DNA of 64,000 nucleotides from Bin5 sp009843665 (GTDB taxonomy: Bacteria; Chloroflexota; Anaerolineae; Caldilineales; Caldilineaceae). Location of the stretch: assembly GCA_965220285.1 (NCBI GenBank), contig OZ244818.1, positions 2,790,001-2,854,000 on the forward strand. The letters run 5' to 3'. Made by a program: the position numbers and the translations under genes. Position 1 is the first letter of the stretch. Each line of letters starts with the position of its first letter. The notes under the pieces are model-generated. The model saw only the letters and a program-made list of their open reading frames with translations. It was not told where the DNA came from and did not search any database. This document shows positions 1-9,339 of the stretch, one piece after another.

Positions 1-453
1 GCCCTCTTGTCTTTTCGCTCATGAATCTGCTTGTTCCTTCTGCATCTCCTCTGCCGCGCTCTCGCTCCCTGCTGGCCTTACACCGCAACTGTGAAGCGAG
101 GTCCAGCGGTCAGTTGTGGACTGCCGCGTAACCCCGCCTTCCCCGGTTCCGGCAAACTGCCTGGCACAGAGGAGTTTCCCCCCGACAGTCGGTTCGCTGC
201 AAAATATGGAATACTGAGTCCCGCGAGCCCGCGCAAACTGTCCGCAGTCGCTTCCCGTCGGCTGGTCGCCCTGGAGTAGAAATGCGCCATCCCTGAAATG
301 GCCCCAATCACAGCGTCGCCCCTCATGTCGAACAGTTTGGTCGATTTCGACAAGAGCCCGGCACGCGAAAAAAACGCGAAATGGCGAATGCAGTTTACAT
401 AGGGCGAGAGGATGCCTGTCAACTGCTTTCCACGCGTATGGCATCGCCGCCGC
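1..453. other. No gene recognised (left edge)
   Basis: I see no convincing coding region here. Open frames on both strands overlap one another, have no recognisable domain and no good ribosome binding site. The stretch lies downstream of the minus-strand lipoprotein gene that ends at 454, so it is probably a 3' intergenic region, but a partial gene running off the left edge cannot be excluded. Confidence 0.4.
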
Positions 454-1782
454 TCACTCCAACCACGCCGCGACCTGCTCCGCAACCCGCGCCACCGCGC
501 TCGCGCCGTCCTGCTTGCCCGCCAGCACCCGGTTCACCTCAACAAAATAGACCAGCGAAATCTCGGTGTAATACCCGCCCGTCATCGCCGCCGGCCGCGC
601 CACCGCGTGCTCGGCCAGGCTCTCCGCGATCTGCGCCGCCGCCGGGATGCGCGCCTTCACATCCCCGTCCTCATACAGCACCGCGATCCCCGGCGGCGTA
701 CCATCCGCCAGCGCCCGCCGCCGCTGCGCCCTCGCGTCGGTCAGACAGCGGGCCGCATCCGCCGCCGCATCCTTGTACCGGCTGTAACGGCTCACCCCGA
801 TCTGCTGACCCCCAACTACGCTCGCATGCCGCCCTTCCGCGCCGTCCCCCTTGGGCAAACGCGTCACGCCGAACCGGTCGCGGACCGGGCTGTCCTCAGC
901 CTGACCCAGCCCATACGCATACGGCCAGTTGCGCATGAAAGCCGCATTGCCGTTCTGGAACTGCCAGCGCGCATCCTCCTCCTGGAAGACCGTCACTGCC
1001 TCCGGACTGATCTCGCCCACCCACGCCGCCGCCCTGTCAAGCGCACCGGCCGCGACGTCGTCCAAAGCCAGCCGCCCCTCCGCATCCACGATCAGGCCGC
1101 CCCCCATACTCGCCTGCCATTCCAGCGCATTGACCGTCAGACCCTCGTACACATTCCCCTGCCACACGTACCCCCAGAACTCCGCATTGTCGCCCCGCTC
1201 CCCTGCCTGTATCGCCGCCGCCATCTCCTCCAGCTCGCTCCACGTGTCCGGCGGCCCCTCGAACCCGTACTTCTCCAGCAGGTCCGTCCGGTAGTAGAGC
1301 AGCCCAACGTCGCCCATCTGCGGCAGCCCGACCAGCGCCTCGCCCACGCTGTTGTTCTCCAGGTAAATCGGGAAATACTGGCCGCGCTCCGCCGCTGTCA
1401 GATGCGGGTTCAGGTCCAGCAGATGCGGCGCCAGCGTCCCCGACCAGACGACGTCAAAGTCGATCAGGTCGATGTCGTCCGATTCCGCCGGCAGAAACTG
1501 TAGATAAAGCCCCAACCGGTCCACCGGATTCGCCGGCGCCGGCAGCAGCTCGATCGCTATCCCGACCTCCTTGCCGCAGCGCGCAACGAGCTCCCTGTCC
1601 ACCGGCCGCACAAAGGCCGGCCCCATCCAGCGCAAAATCGGCCTCGGCGGCGTCACCGCCACCGTCTCCTCCGCCACCGCCGCGACGCCGTTTTCCCCAC
1701 CGCAGCCCGCGCACAGCAGCAACACAGAAAGCAGGACCCCGGCTGCCGCCCATCTACGCCCTTTCCTCATCGCGCCAACCAC
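454..1782 (-). CDS. ABC transporter extracellular solute-binding lipoprotein (family 1, sugar type)
   Basis: A 442-residue secreted lipoprotein. After a basic N-terminus (MRKGRR) and a hydrophobic stretch, the lipobox LLCAGC at about residues 22-27 marks signal peptidase II cleavage and lipid anchoring. The mature part has the layout of family 1 solute-binding proteins, including an LLYYRTDLLEKYG segment and a DTWSELEEMAAAIQ segment that are typical of sugar/oligosaccharide binders. The role would be to capture a sugar-like ligand outside the cell and deliver it to an ABC permease. No permease or ATPase gene is adjacent, so the partner lies elsewhere or beyond the left edge. The start could also be at the internal ATG four codons later. 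The substrate is unknown. Confidence 0.85.
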   Translation of the reverse strand: MVGAMRKGRRWAAAGVLLSVLLLCAGCGGENGVAAVAEETVAVTPPRPILRWMGPAFVRPVDRELVARCGKEVGIAIELLPAPANPVDRLGLYLQFLPAESDDIDLIDFDVVWSGTLAPHLLDLNPHLTAAERGQYFPIYLENNSVGEALVGLPQMGDVGLLYYRTDLLEKYGFEGPPDTWSELEEMAAAIQAGERGDNAEFWGYVWQGNVYEGLTVNALEWQASMGGGLIVDAEGRLALDDVAAGALDRAAAWVGEISPEAVTVFQEEDARWQFQNGNAAFMRNWPYAYGLGQAEDSPVRDRFGVTRLPKGDGAEGRHASVVGGQQIGVSRYSRYKDAAADAARCLTDARAQRRRALADGTPPGIAVLYEDGDVKARIPAAAQIAESLAEHAVARPAAMTGGYYTEISLVYFVEVNRVLAGKQDGASAVARVAEQVAAWLE

Positions 1783-1922
1783 CCCTTACCTTCCATCGTC
1801 ATTCGCAAGAACCCCCAAGGACACCCGCCGACTCCAACCTGCACTCCCGTGCTCCCCCCCAAGACCACAATCTGCCCCAGAGCCGTCAAAGCCACGCCCT
1901 CCCCTACTCCTTGACCACCTGC

Positions 1923-4670
1923 TCACCAGCCCAAGGGCCCACACCGCGTATGACAGCTAACCTCGGTCTGGACATCTATAGGTACAAGAAGCTGGCCGTC
2001 CTCGAAATGACCGTGCCCGGAGTCGTCAGGATGAAACGGAAGTCTCTCGCCGCTCTCAATACTATATAACCCCACGCGCAGAAGATAACTGCCCGGGCCC
2101 AATTCAGCGGGCAGCTCGAGTTTGCGGCTGTCTATATACAGGCTGCCCGGTTTCCACACGCTTGTCGGCTCAAGGCCGGCAAGAGCGGGACCATCGAACT
2201 GGGCTACCAACTCTCCTTGAGCATCAGTAAGGTGGATGTAGGTAACCCAATCTCTTTCGACACCTTGGCCGGTCTCCCAGAACAGGCGGAAAGAGCGGCC
2301 CGTGGGCCCGTCAAGCAGATCATAACCCTGTAACCTCAGTCCGTCGTCCGTACCCCCTGCCGCAACCGTCGACGGGCGCACTCTCTGATACCGTCCCGGA
2401 CGTAATGGCGCTACCGACATCTCCCGCAGATGCATGAGTCCGTCCATCGAGCCGGGAACATGAAATCTCCCTCCCGTAGAAGTGGAAAGCCCCGTAACAA
2501 GCGTGTAGGTGACGGGTGGTATGTCGACGGGAAGGGTAAGCCGCATCGTCTCAATGTAGTAATTCTCTGGATCCCAGACAGTGGCCGGAGGGCGAATCGC
2601 CCCCTTATTTTCGGTCGCCCAGGACTGCTGCAGCGAGGGCGTGTACAGGTGCAGAAGCGTTCGCACGTCTCCCTCCATCCGCTCCCGGGCCTGCCAGAAA
2701 AAGCGGACCGACACCGTGTCCCCGGGCCTTGGACTCGAACTGCCGAGAAGCTTCCAGCCAAGCAGCGTCATCTGCCCCGTCTCCGAGCCTCCCAGCGTCC
2801 TGGGCCCGCCTTCCACCCTGAAAGGCACCTCGCCCGCAGCCGAGTGCCACAGGAAAGGACCTCCCACAGTCCAGACGAGCAGGTAGCGAACCATGAAGAA
2901 GGTCAGCACGCATCCCGCCATGACAGGGACGAATCGAGAACTTCCCAGCGCCTCAGCGCGCCTCATGCCCCACTCGCCTCTCTCGCCCCGCCGCCAACGC
3001 ACCGCATAGAACAGGAACCCAACCACGGCGGCCAGCAGACCGAACAGGCCCAAAACCTTCCCGCGCCGTTCCCAAGCGGTTCCCTCCCAGCGTATGACCA
3101 GAGGCCGTTCCGGGTCCCGCAGCCCGCTCGCCTCCGTCCAGCCGCCGGACCCCGGCGTCAGCGCGGCCCTCGGCGCCGCGCTCCACCCGGGATGATAGTG
3201 CAATCGCAGCAAGGATTCCGCCTGCCCGGCCAGGTCCGCAACAGCCCGGTGCGGCGAGCGCCACACAAGTTTCACCGCACTCGGCGCCACCCTCTCCTCC
3301 TTAACGTAACCCAGGTCCGCACCCTTTACCAGGAACTCCTTGCTTGCAGCGAAGCCCCAAAGCCCGTAGGTTCTCTCGTAATCCAAGGACTCCTCAACGC
3401 TCAGCTTTTCTACAAGCCTGTAGCTGGAAATCGAGATCAGCCTCGGAAACAGATAGGGAAAAACGATGAGAATCGAACCAAACAGCAAAACGAGAGTCGG
3501 AACCCAACGTCGCCTTTCAGACCAGGCGTCAATCGCCGCGCAGCCCGCTGCCACCGCCCCCAGGGTCGCGAAGGGCACCAGCCGAAACGGAAACTGCACA
3601 AATTCAAGCCCGGGCACTGCGTGCCATACCGGCTCAGACACTGGCAGCGTCAGAGTCAGCATCGCCAGGGCAAACAGCCCGCCAAAAAAACCCCAGACTC
3701 GCAGTTCCCGACGCACAGCAAAGAGCGCGCTCAGCAGGCCGGCAACCACGGCCAATATCTGTGGCCACCCGAATGTAGATGAAGGCAGCGTCAGCGGATT
3801 GCCCGCGCTGCTGTCCAGAAAGACCGGCGCCAGATGTAACAGCTCCCGCAAACTGAGAAAGTGATTGCCTACGGAAAAGTAACCACTCCGGGCATCATCT
3901 ATCTGTACATAAGACAAATCAGCTACCGCCGGCAGCCAGAAAACTGCCGACAAGGCCGTCGCCGTAAGTGCTGCCAGAGCGCATCTCATCAAACTGTCGG
4001 GCCGCCCGTAAAGAATGGCCAGCATCAGCCAGTAGATCAGAAGGACGAACGACCCCACTATCGTCGTTATGTTGTGGCTGAACGCCAGCGCCGTCAGTGA
4101 ACATACTGCAAAGACCCAGTTCCAGGGAGTTCCCCTTGAGTGAAGGGCGTCTACCGCCCACAGACAGACCGGCAAAACAAGGATGCCCAGCATCTGCGGA
4201 TAGTCCCCGAAATAGTAAATCCCGCGCAGCAAAAACTTTGGCTGAGCCAGATAGAGCACCGCCCCAACAAGACTGGCCTCTACGGAAAACGTCCGGCGCA
4301 GCCACCCGTAAGTGCAGATTCCTGACAAAACAAAGGCCGCCGTGAATACCAACTTCACCGAAGCGTCCAAACGAAATCCACCCAAATGCGTCGCGGCGAC
4401 CAGCCAGTGGAAACCCGGGCTGTAGTGGTGGAAGACAGGCGCGCCAAGGCCCTGGTACGCGATCGGCAACCATCGCGGCCAGAATACGCCCTGCTCAAAG
4501 GCCCGCGCCACGGCCGCCGCGCGGTGCATATGCAAGAGCATATCGTTTTGGATACCGGGAAGCCCCCGTTCGTCCCAGAGCGGGCTGACTAGGAGAGCAG
4601 CGAGCAGTAAGAGAAAACAGCTAATGCTTAACTTATGTCTGATGAACGTCGGGGCCATAGGGTGGGTCAA
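1923..4670 (-). CDS. Polytopic membrane protein with 6-pyruvoyl-tetrahydropterin synthase-related domain
   Basis: A 915-residue integral membrane protein. The first ~420 residues form about ten hydrophobic segments, opening with a TM at residues 12-31 and followed by a conserved-looking soluble stretch (NDMLLHMHRAAAVARAFEQG, then WLPIAYQGLGAPVF) that matches the PTPS-related membrane family of Chloroflexota. This layout is reminiscent of GT-C glycosyltransferases. Further TM segments lie near residues 545-565 and 590-610. The remaining C-terminal third is soluble, with two similar beta-rich domains containing SVRFFWQ and SFRLFWETG plus YIHLTDAQG. It is probably an envelope glycan or lipid-linked sugar enzyme, but no substrate can be named and the PTPS label does not imply pterin synthesis. 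It is single-gene, with a 430-bp gap upstream. Confidence 0.75.
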   Translation of the reverse strand: MTHPMAPTFIRHKLSISCFLLLLAALLVSPLWDERGLPGIQNDMLLHMHRAAAVARAFEQGVFWPRWLPIAYQGLGAPVFHHYSPGFHWLVAATHLGGFRLDASVKLVFTAAFVLSGICTYGWLRRTFSVEASLVGAVLYLAQPKFLLRGIYYFGDYPQMLGILVLPVCLWAVDALHSRGTPWNWVFAVCSLTALAFSHNITTIVGSFVLLIYWLMLAILYGRPDSLMRCALAALTATALSAVFWLPAVADLSYVQIDDARSGYFSVGNHFLSLRELLHLAPVFLDSSAGNPLTLPSSTFGWPQILAVVAGLLSALFAVRRELRVWGFFGGLFALAMLTLTLPVSEPVWHAVPGLEFVQFPFRLVPFATLGAVAAGCAAIDAWSERRRWVPTLVLLFGSILIVFPYLFPRLISISSYRLVEKLSVEESLDYERTYGLWGFAASKEFLVKGADLGYVKEERVAPSAVKLVWRSPHRAVADLAGQAESLLRLHYHPGWSAAPRAALTPGSGGWTEASGLRDPERPLVIRWEGTAWERRGKVLGLFGLLAAVVGFLFYAVRWRRGERGEWGMRRAEALGSSRFVPVMAGCVLTFFMVRYLLVWTVGGPFLWHSAAGEVPFRVEGGPRTLGGSETGQMTLLGWKLLGSSSPRPGDTVSVRFFWQARERMEGDVRTLLHLYTPSLQQSWATENKGAIRPPATVWDPENYYIETMRLTLPVDIPPVTYTLVTGLSTSTGGRFHVPGSMDGLMHLREMSVAPLRPGRYQRVRPSTVAAGGTDDGLRLQGYDLLDGPTGRSFRLFWETGQGVERDWVTYIHLTDAQGELVAQFDGPALAGLEPTSVWKPGSLYIDSRKLELPAELGPGSYLLRVGLYSIESGERLPFHPDDSGHGHFEDGQLLVPIDVQTEVSCHTRCGPLGW

Positions 4671-5099
4671 AAGGGCGCTGTAGATGACATCAGTCGCATT
4701 GAGGTACTTTCTACGTGCAGTAGACCTTCAGGAACGAATCGCGCAGCAGATGTGCGTGCCCTCCAGTCCGGCGCAGACTCTTGCTCCGCCATATCCGAAT
4801 CGATGAGCAATCACATTCCATCTCTTTTCTCGATACAATGGCTTAGAAGCTACCAAGAACGAAAAACGTGACTACTCAGCCACAATCAGTTCACACCCCG
4901 GCAATAGGCTAGCCAAGCCATCTCACACGCCTCGCCGTCCCTAACCACTGACCACCGCAGTTGTGCGGCCGGACTCCCCCTCGCAACGCCCGCCATGACA
5001 CCAGGCACCGCAGCAAGTGTCAGGTCAATGCAGCCCGGCAGCCCGCGGCCAAACACCTGTCCCGTACGAAGGAAGCCACTAAAAGCTAGCAACTGAAAA
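4671..5099. other. Intergenic region with two repeat families
   Basis: I see no supported gene in these 430 bases. Near 4940-4965 there is a CTAACCACTGACCACCGCAG tract, followed by a GC-rich CGGACTCCCCCTCGCAACGCC element. At 5085-5099 an AACTGAAAACTAAAAACTC tract runs directly into the stop codon of the next minus-strand gene. The same repeat families recur beside other stop codons in this window. Confidence 0.6.
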
Positions 5100-7865
5100 C
5101 TAAAAACTCAAAAAAGAAACCACCGCCGCCTCACCCGCCTTCAGCTCAACCTCCGCGCTGATCGTCAGCTCCGGGCAGTGGACCAGGTACGCGCCCGGCG
5201 GAAACGGCCCGAACTCGGCGTGGCAGGACGGATCAGCCTCCCCGGCCTCGCTTGCGTCCAGCTCTTCCATGCCGCCGTCAGCATCCGTCACAATGATAGT
5301 CAGGCCGGGCCGCCCCGCCCACCGCACCAGGATCATCCCGGGTGTAGCCGCGGCCGGCTGAATGCGCGTCTGCCGGCGCCATCCCGCCTCCTTCTGCCGC
5401 AACTGGATGCTTAGCCGGTCACCCGCGTCCAGGTGAATCCCCCGACTGCCGAAACCCTCAGCATAAAGGTCGTAGTCGCCGGCCGGCAGGCTGTCGAACC
5501 TGAACTCGCCCGAAGCTTCCACCTGCGTCACGTAGCGCTGCCCCTGCGCGTCCACCAGCGCCACCTGCCGCGAAGGCCGCGACCCCCCCAACGGTTGCCT
5601 GGCGCGCGCCGAGGCGCCCGCCGTTCCTGGCTGCATCTCTCCTTGTAGATGCATTTCGCCCTGTAGCATCGCGGGATCCGGCACCGCCGGCAGCGTCTCT
5701 TCAGGCAGCAGGATGAGATCGCAGCGGGGCTGGTTGCGCCCATCCAGAACAAGCGGGCGCGGCCGGTTCAGCAGTCGCCTCTGTTTCACATCCACAAAAT
5801 ACCTGCCGGCGGGCAGGCCGCGGAAGACATAACTGCCCTCCTCGTCAACTTCCGCCAGGCGTTCGCCCGGCCCCCCTTCCGGCTCCTCAGCCCGCAGCCG
5901 CACAGTGCATCCTTCCCCGCCCTCCACGCTGCCGCTGATCGCCGACGCCCGCGGGGCGGCTCTCTTCTCATCATAAGAATAGGCAAACAGCACATTGGTC
6001 TCCACGCCCTCCTCGATGGAAACCTCGCAGGTCACAGGCGTTGCACCGCTGTCCGGCAGCCCCAGCACCTCCAACCGGTAACTGCCGGCCGCCAGCGGCC
6101 CTGTCTCGCACTGGGCTGTCTGGGCCTGGCTGCTACGCGCTAGCGGCACGACCCAACCCTTCTGGTCGCTGTCGCTGATGCGCAGCGCCGGTGGGCGCGT
6201 CCGCCGGCCCCCTTCATCCGTCCCGCTCTCCGCGCCTGTCGGATTCGGCATAAACTCCACGTCGCAGATCAACATGCCGTCATCCAATACAGGCCGCTGC
6301 TCGATCTCGAAACCCCACCCGTAAGCCGTCAGGTCGTGGGTCAACTCCTGGGCCGGTCCGAGATCGATTGCATCTACACCGCTGCCCGCAGGGTCGATTA
6401 CCTCCAGGCTATACCGGCCCGCCGGCAGATTCACAAATCGGTAGACGCCGCTTGACCTGGCGATCGTTTCGTAAGCGAACCCGTCACTGTGCGTAAGCCG
6501 CACCTGCGCGCCGGCCCCGCCCCGCACCTTGCCGCTCAACACGCCATCCCCCGCTGGCTGCAATCCGTAGCCCCTACTGGGAACGGGGACCTGAGGTGAA
6601 CTCTCCTCTCGGCTTTCCCGCGCCCTCGGCCGTTTGGGCTCCGCCTTCAGCAGCGAAACGATCGGCAGCGTCGACCAGCCGAACGTCTCCGCAACCGGAA
6701 CCGGTCCCGCCGGCAGCGAAAGCGGTTCACCCTCTCCGGGTTTCTCTTCACTCTCTCCTTGTCTCTCCGGGCTGTACCAGGCGTTCGCCTCGTCTACCGA
6801 CCGTGATCCCTGCAGCGCCTCGTGCGCCAGCAGCCAGAAGGCCGTGCAGAAATAATAGTCCGGCGCCGGCGGCGTGCGGCGGCTCGTTCCCATCATCGCC
6901 CGGCAGATCTCCAACGTCTGCGCCGCATGCAGCGTCTGTGTCGTCCTCGGGTAGCGCGGATCCGTGCTCTCATTCATCAAATAGCCGCTGGCCGTCGAGA
7001 GGATTGGCAGACTGCGGCCAGTCAACCGCTCCACGTCTCCGTTCAAGCGTTCAAATGCCCGCCAATATACACCTTGCGCCCGCGCCTGACCTCCCGCAGG
7101 CACAGCGCCCGCCTCCTCCCCCCAGCCGTCAGGCGCGTCGTCATCAGGCCCGGCAGGTAGATCACCACTACTGCCCGCCGGCTGACGCCGCACGTCGCCG
7201 ACCCCGGCCGCCGGCCTCCCCTGCCACGCTTCCGCAGCCAGCGCCGCGTAGAACTCGCGCTCGGACGGCGCACCTCCGCCGCGGGCGTCACCAGGATAGT
7301 GCGGCGGACGGTTGCTCGAAAAGTTGTGGATCGCCAGCCAGATCGGCTCGTCGAACAGCGCTTCGCCCCCGACACGCGCGATCTCCTCCGCCAGCTGCCA
7401 CTTTCCCTCCGGCATCAGCGCCGGAATCGCCGGCATCCCCCCCCGCTCCAGGATCGCCCCCATATTCGCCGCCGCCGCCCGCGCCGTCATCGCCAGCGCA
7501 TCCTCCGGCAGCCTCTCAAGTCCCCAGAAAGCCGCCCCGTCCGGCTCGCTGTCAAGTTCGAAGTAGCGCACACCGGCCTCGACCAGCCGTTCCACGTCCT
7601 CCAACTCCGCCGCCGAGAGCCGCCCCGGTCCCGCCGCCTCCCGCACAATCTGAACGATCGGCATGACCTGCGCAGCCAGCAGCGCCCGCGACAGTTCCAG
7701 CGCACCGCGCTGGTCCGCAATTTTGACCCACTTCACACCCAGTTCCGCCAGCTCCCGCAGCCAGAACGTCTCCACCATCTCCGGCGCAGCCGCGCTCACG
7801 CCGGCGCACCAGTGGATGCCGATACCTGTGTCATCTGCAGGGCGGGGATAATCGTGCAACTCCAT
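5100..7865 (-). CDS. Barrel-like N-terminal domain fused to carboxypeptidase-regulatory-like beta domains
   Basis: A 921-residue protein without a signal peptide or TM segment. Residues 1-400 look like a glycoside-hydrolase-type TIM barrel: strand-like segments GIGIHWCAGVS, VKWVKIADQRG, VMPIVQIVREA, VRYFELDSEPD and IWLAIHNFSSN occur in order. I cannot identify a catalytic acid pair, so activity is not claimed. Residues ~420-921 hold repeated beta-sandwich modules marked by LPAGRYSLEV, LPAGRYFVDV, LPAGDYDLYA and FPPGAYLVHC, the signature of carboxypeptidase regulatory-like or SdrB-like domains. The linker near residues 200-240 is Gly/Ala/Asp-rich. Expression is probably monocistronic because the neighbour upstream (8263) is divergent. 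The function is unknown; carbohydrate recognition is the best guess. Confidence 0.7.
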   Translation of the reverse strand: MELHDYPRPADDTGIGIHWCAGVSAAAPEMVETFWLRELAELGVKWVKIADQRGALELSRALLAAQVMPIVQIVREAAGPGRLSAAELEDVERLVEAGVRYFELDSEPDGAAFWGLERLPEDALAMTARAAAANMGAILERGGMPAIPALMPEGKWQLAEEIARVGGEALFDEPIWLAIHNFSSNRPPHYPGDARGGGAPSEREFYAALAAEAWQGRPAAGVGDVRRQPAGSSGDLPAGPDDDAPDGWGEEAGAVPAGGQARAQGVYWRAFERLNGDVERLTGRSLPILSTASGYLMNESTDPRYPRTTQTLHAAQTLEICRAMMGTSRRTPPAPDYYFCTAFWLLAHEALQGSRSVDEANAWYSPERQGESEEKPGEGEPLSLPAGPVPVAETFGWSTLPIVSLLKAEPKRPRARESREESSPQVPVPSRGYGLQPAGDGVLSGKVRGGAGAQVRLTHSDGFAYETIARSSGVYRFVNLPAGRYSLEVIDPAGSGVDAIDLGPAQELTHDLTAYGWGFEIEQRPVLDDGMLICDVEFMPNPTGAESGTDEGGRRTRPPALRISDSDQKGWVVPLARSSQAQTAQCETGPLAAGSYRLEVLGLPDSGATPVTCEVSIEEGVETNVLFAYSYDEKRAAPRASAISGSVEGGEGCTVRLRAEEPEGGPGERLAEVDEEGSYVFRGLPAGRYFVDVKQRRLLNRPRPLVLDGRNQPRCDLILLPEETLPAVPDPAMLQGEMHLQGEMQPGTAGASARARQPLGGSRPSRQVALVDAQGQRYVTQVEASGEFRFDSLPAGDYDLYAEGFGSRGIHLDAGDRLSIQLRQKEAGWRRQTRIQPAAATPGMILVRWAGRPGLTIIVTDADGGMEELDASEAGEADPSCHAEFGPFPPGAYLVHCPELTISAEVELKAGEAAVVSFLSF

Positions 7866-8262
7866 AAGCGGTCATTATACAGCCGTTCACAGACCGTGAC
7901 TAGCATTCGCCCCATTCAACAACGAGCCGCCGCCAACACGTTTCGCAGCGTTTTGCACCTCCCGGCGGATTGTCTATCTACCCTATAGTACTGTAAACTA
8001 AGCCCGAATACCGTCCGATCCGGCAATTCGGATGTAACGCTTTTCTGTTGAATCCCGTGTGAACTGCATAATTCGTCGCCAAAACCGACGACTTTGGAGC
8101 CTGGCGTACACGCTTTGCGCGCACGATGCGTCATAATCGAGTAATCCGCCCGCATCCCGCACCGCCCGGACGGCTTGCATGGCCGCCAGGCGCATCCGCA
8201 ACCGCCAAAACCCTGCCGGTCCCGGATCGCTCGTCATGAACCACCGATAAAAGGAAAACCCC
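7866..8262. other. Divergent intergenic region
   Basis: This is a 397-bp gap between the minus-strand barrel protein (start 7865) and the plus-strand MoxR gene (start 8263). Promoters for both must lie here, but I cannot point to a convincing -35/-10 pair. No coding frame is supported. Confidence 0.5.
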
Positions 8263-9216
8263 ATGCAAGAAGTGCAAGACGTCGCCAAACGCATCATTGC
8301 CAACGTCGAGCAGGTTATCATTGGCAAGGATCGGGAAGTCCGCATGACTGTGGTCGCCTTGCTATGCGAGGGTCATCTGCTCATTGAAGATGTGCCCGGC
8401 GTTGGCAAAACGATGCTGGCGCGCGCCATCGCCCGTACGGTCGGCAGCACCTATCGCCGCATTCAGTTCACGCCCGATATGCTGCCCAGCGATGTCACCG
8501 GAGTAAGTGTTTTCAATCAGAAAAATCTCGAATTCGAATTCCGGCCCGGGCCGATCATGGCCCAGATCGTTCTGTCCGATGAGATCAACCGCGCCACGCC
8601 CAAAACACAGTCCGCGCTTCTCGAGGCCATGGAAGAGCGGCAGGTCACCGTCGACGGTACAACCTACGACATGGCCCGCCCGTTTCTGGTGCTGGCCACC
8701 CAGAATCCTATCGAATATGAAGGCACCTTCCCCCTGCCCGAAGCCCAGGTGGACCGCTTCCTGATGCGCATCCGCCTCGGCTACCCTTTGAAGGCGCACG
8801 AGGTCAACATCCTCGGTCTGCAGGCCCTGACGCATCCCATCGATAATCTCGAGAGAACTGTCTCTGTCGAAGAGCTCTCCAAGGCCCAGGAGGCCGTGCG
8901 CGACATGTATGTCGACGACAGCGTCAAGGAATATATCGTCGACCTCGTCGCCACAACTCGCGATCATCCCGACGTCTACCTCGGCGCCAGCCCTCGCGGC
9001 AGTCTGGCACTCTTCCGCGCCGCCCGCGCCTGGGCCGCGATCGATGGACGCGAATATGTGCTGCCCGACGATGTCAAACTCCTGGCCGAGGCGACGCTTG
9101 CTCACCGGCTCATCGTCAGCCCCTCCGCCCGCATCAAAAATGTGGACGCCGCCCAGATAATTGAGGACGCGCTCGCACATACACCCGTGCCCGGCAGCCG
9201 CGTAAGAGCCACCTGA
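8263..9216 (+). CDS. MoxR family AAA+ ATPase
   Basis: A 317-residue AAA+ ATPase of the MoxR group. Walker A is GVGKT at residues 46-50, preceded by the family signature HLLIEDVPGVGKT. Walker B is DEINRA at 106-111. The sensor segment FLVLATQNPIEYEGTFPLPEAQ and the arginine-finger region DRFLMRI follow, and the C-terminal lid ends near LAHTPVP. Length matches the family (about 310-330). MoxR proteins act as chaperone-like ATPases, usually with a partner carrying DUF58 and von Willebrand A features. The next gene is exactly such a DUF58 protein 123 bp downstream on the same strand, so the two likely work together on envelope or metal-insertion tasks. An AAAGGAAAA ribosome site precedes the ATG. 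Confidence 0.93.
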   Translation: MQEVQDVAKRIIANVEQVIIGKDREVRMTVVALLCEGHLLIEDVPGVGKTMLARAIARTVGSTYRRIQFTPDMLPSDVTGVSVFNQKNLEFEFRPGPIMAQIVLSDEINRATPKTQSALLEAMEERQVTVDGTTYDMARPFLVLATQNPIEYEGTFPLPEAQVDRFLMRIRLGYPLKAHEVNILGLQALTHPIDNLERTVSVEELSKAQEAVRDMYVDDSVKEYIVDLVATTRDHPDVYLGASPRGSLALFRAARAWAAIDGREYVLPDDVKLLAEATLAHRLIVSPSARIKNVDAAQIIEDALAHTPVPGSRVRAT

Positions 9217-9339
9217 ACGCCGATCGAAGTTTCCGTGTTTTCAGTCCATATCCCAGGTTGTTCGTCACCACGATGTGGCCAGAGGCAGAATGACGCCACA
9301 AACTGAAAATTAGAAACTGAAAACCAAAAACTGCTGTCA

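Noticed and set aside
4886..5092. A 68-residue minus-strand gene upstream of the repeat tract
   Set aside because: Built from intergenic repeats, no ribosome site, no similarity recognised.
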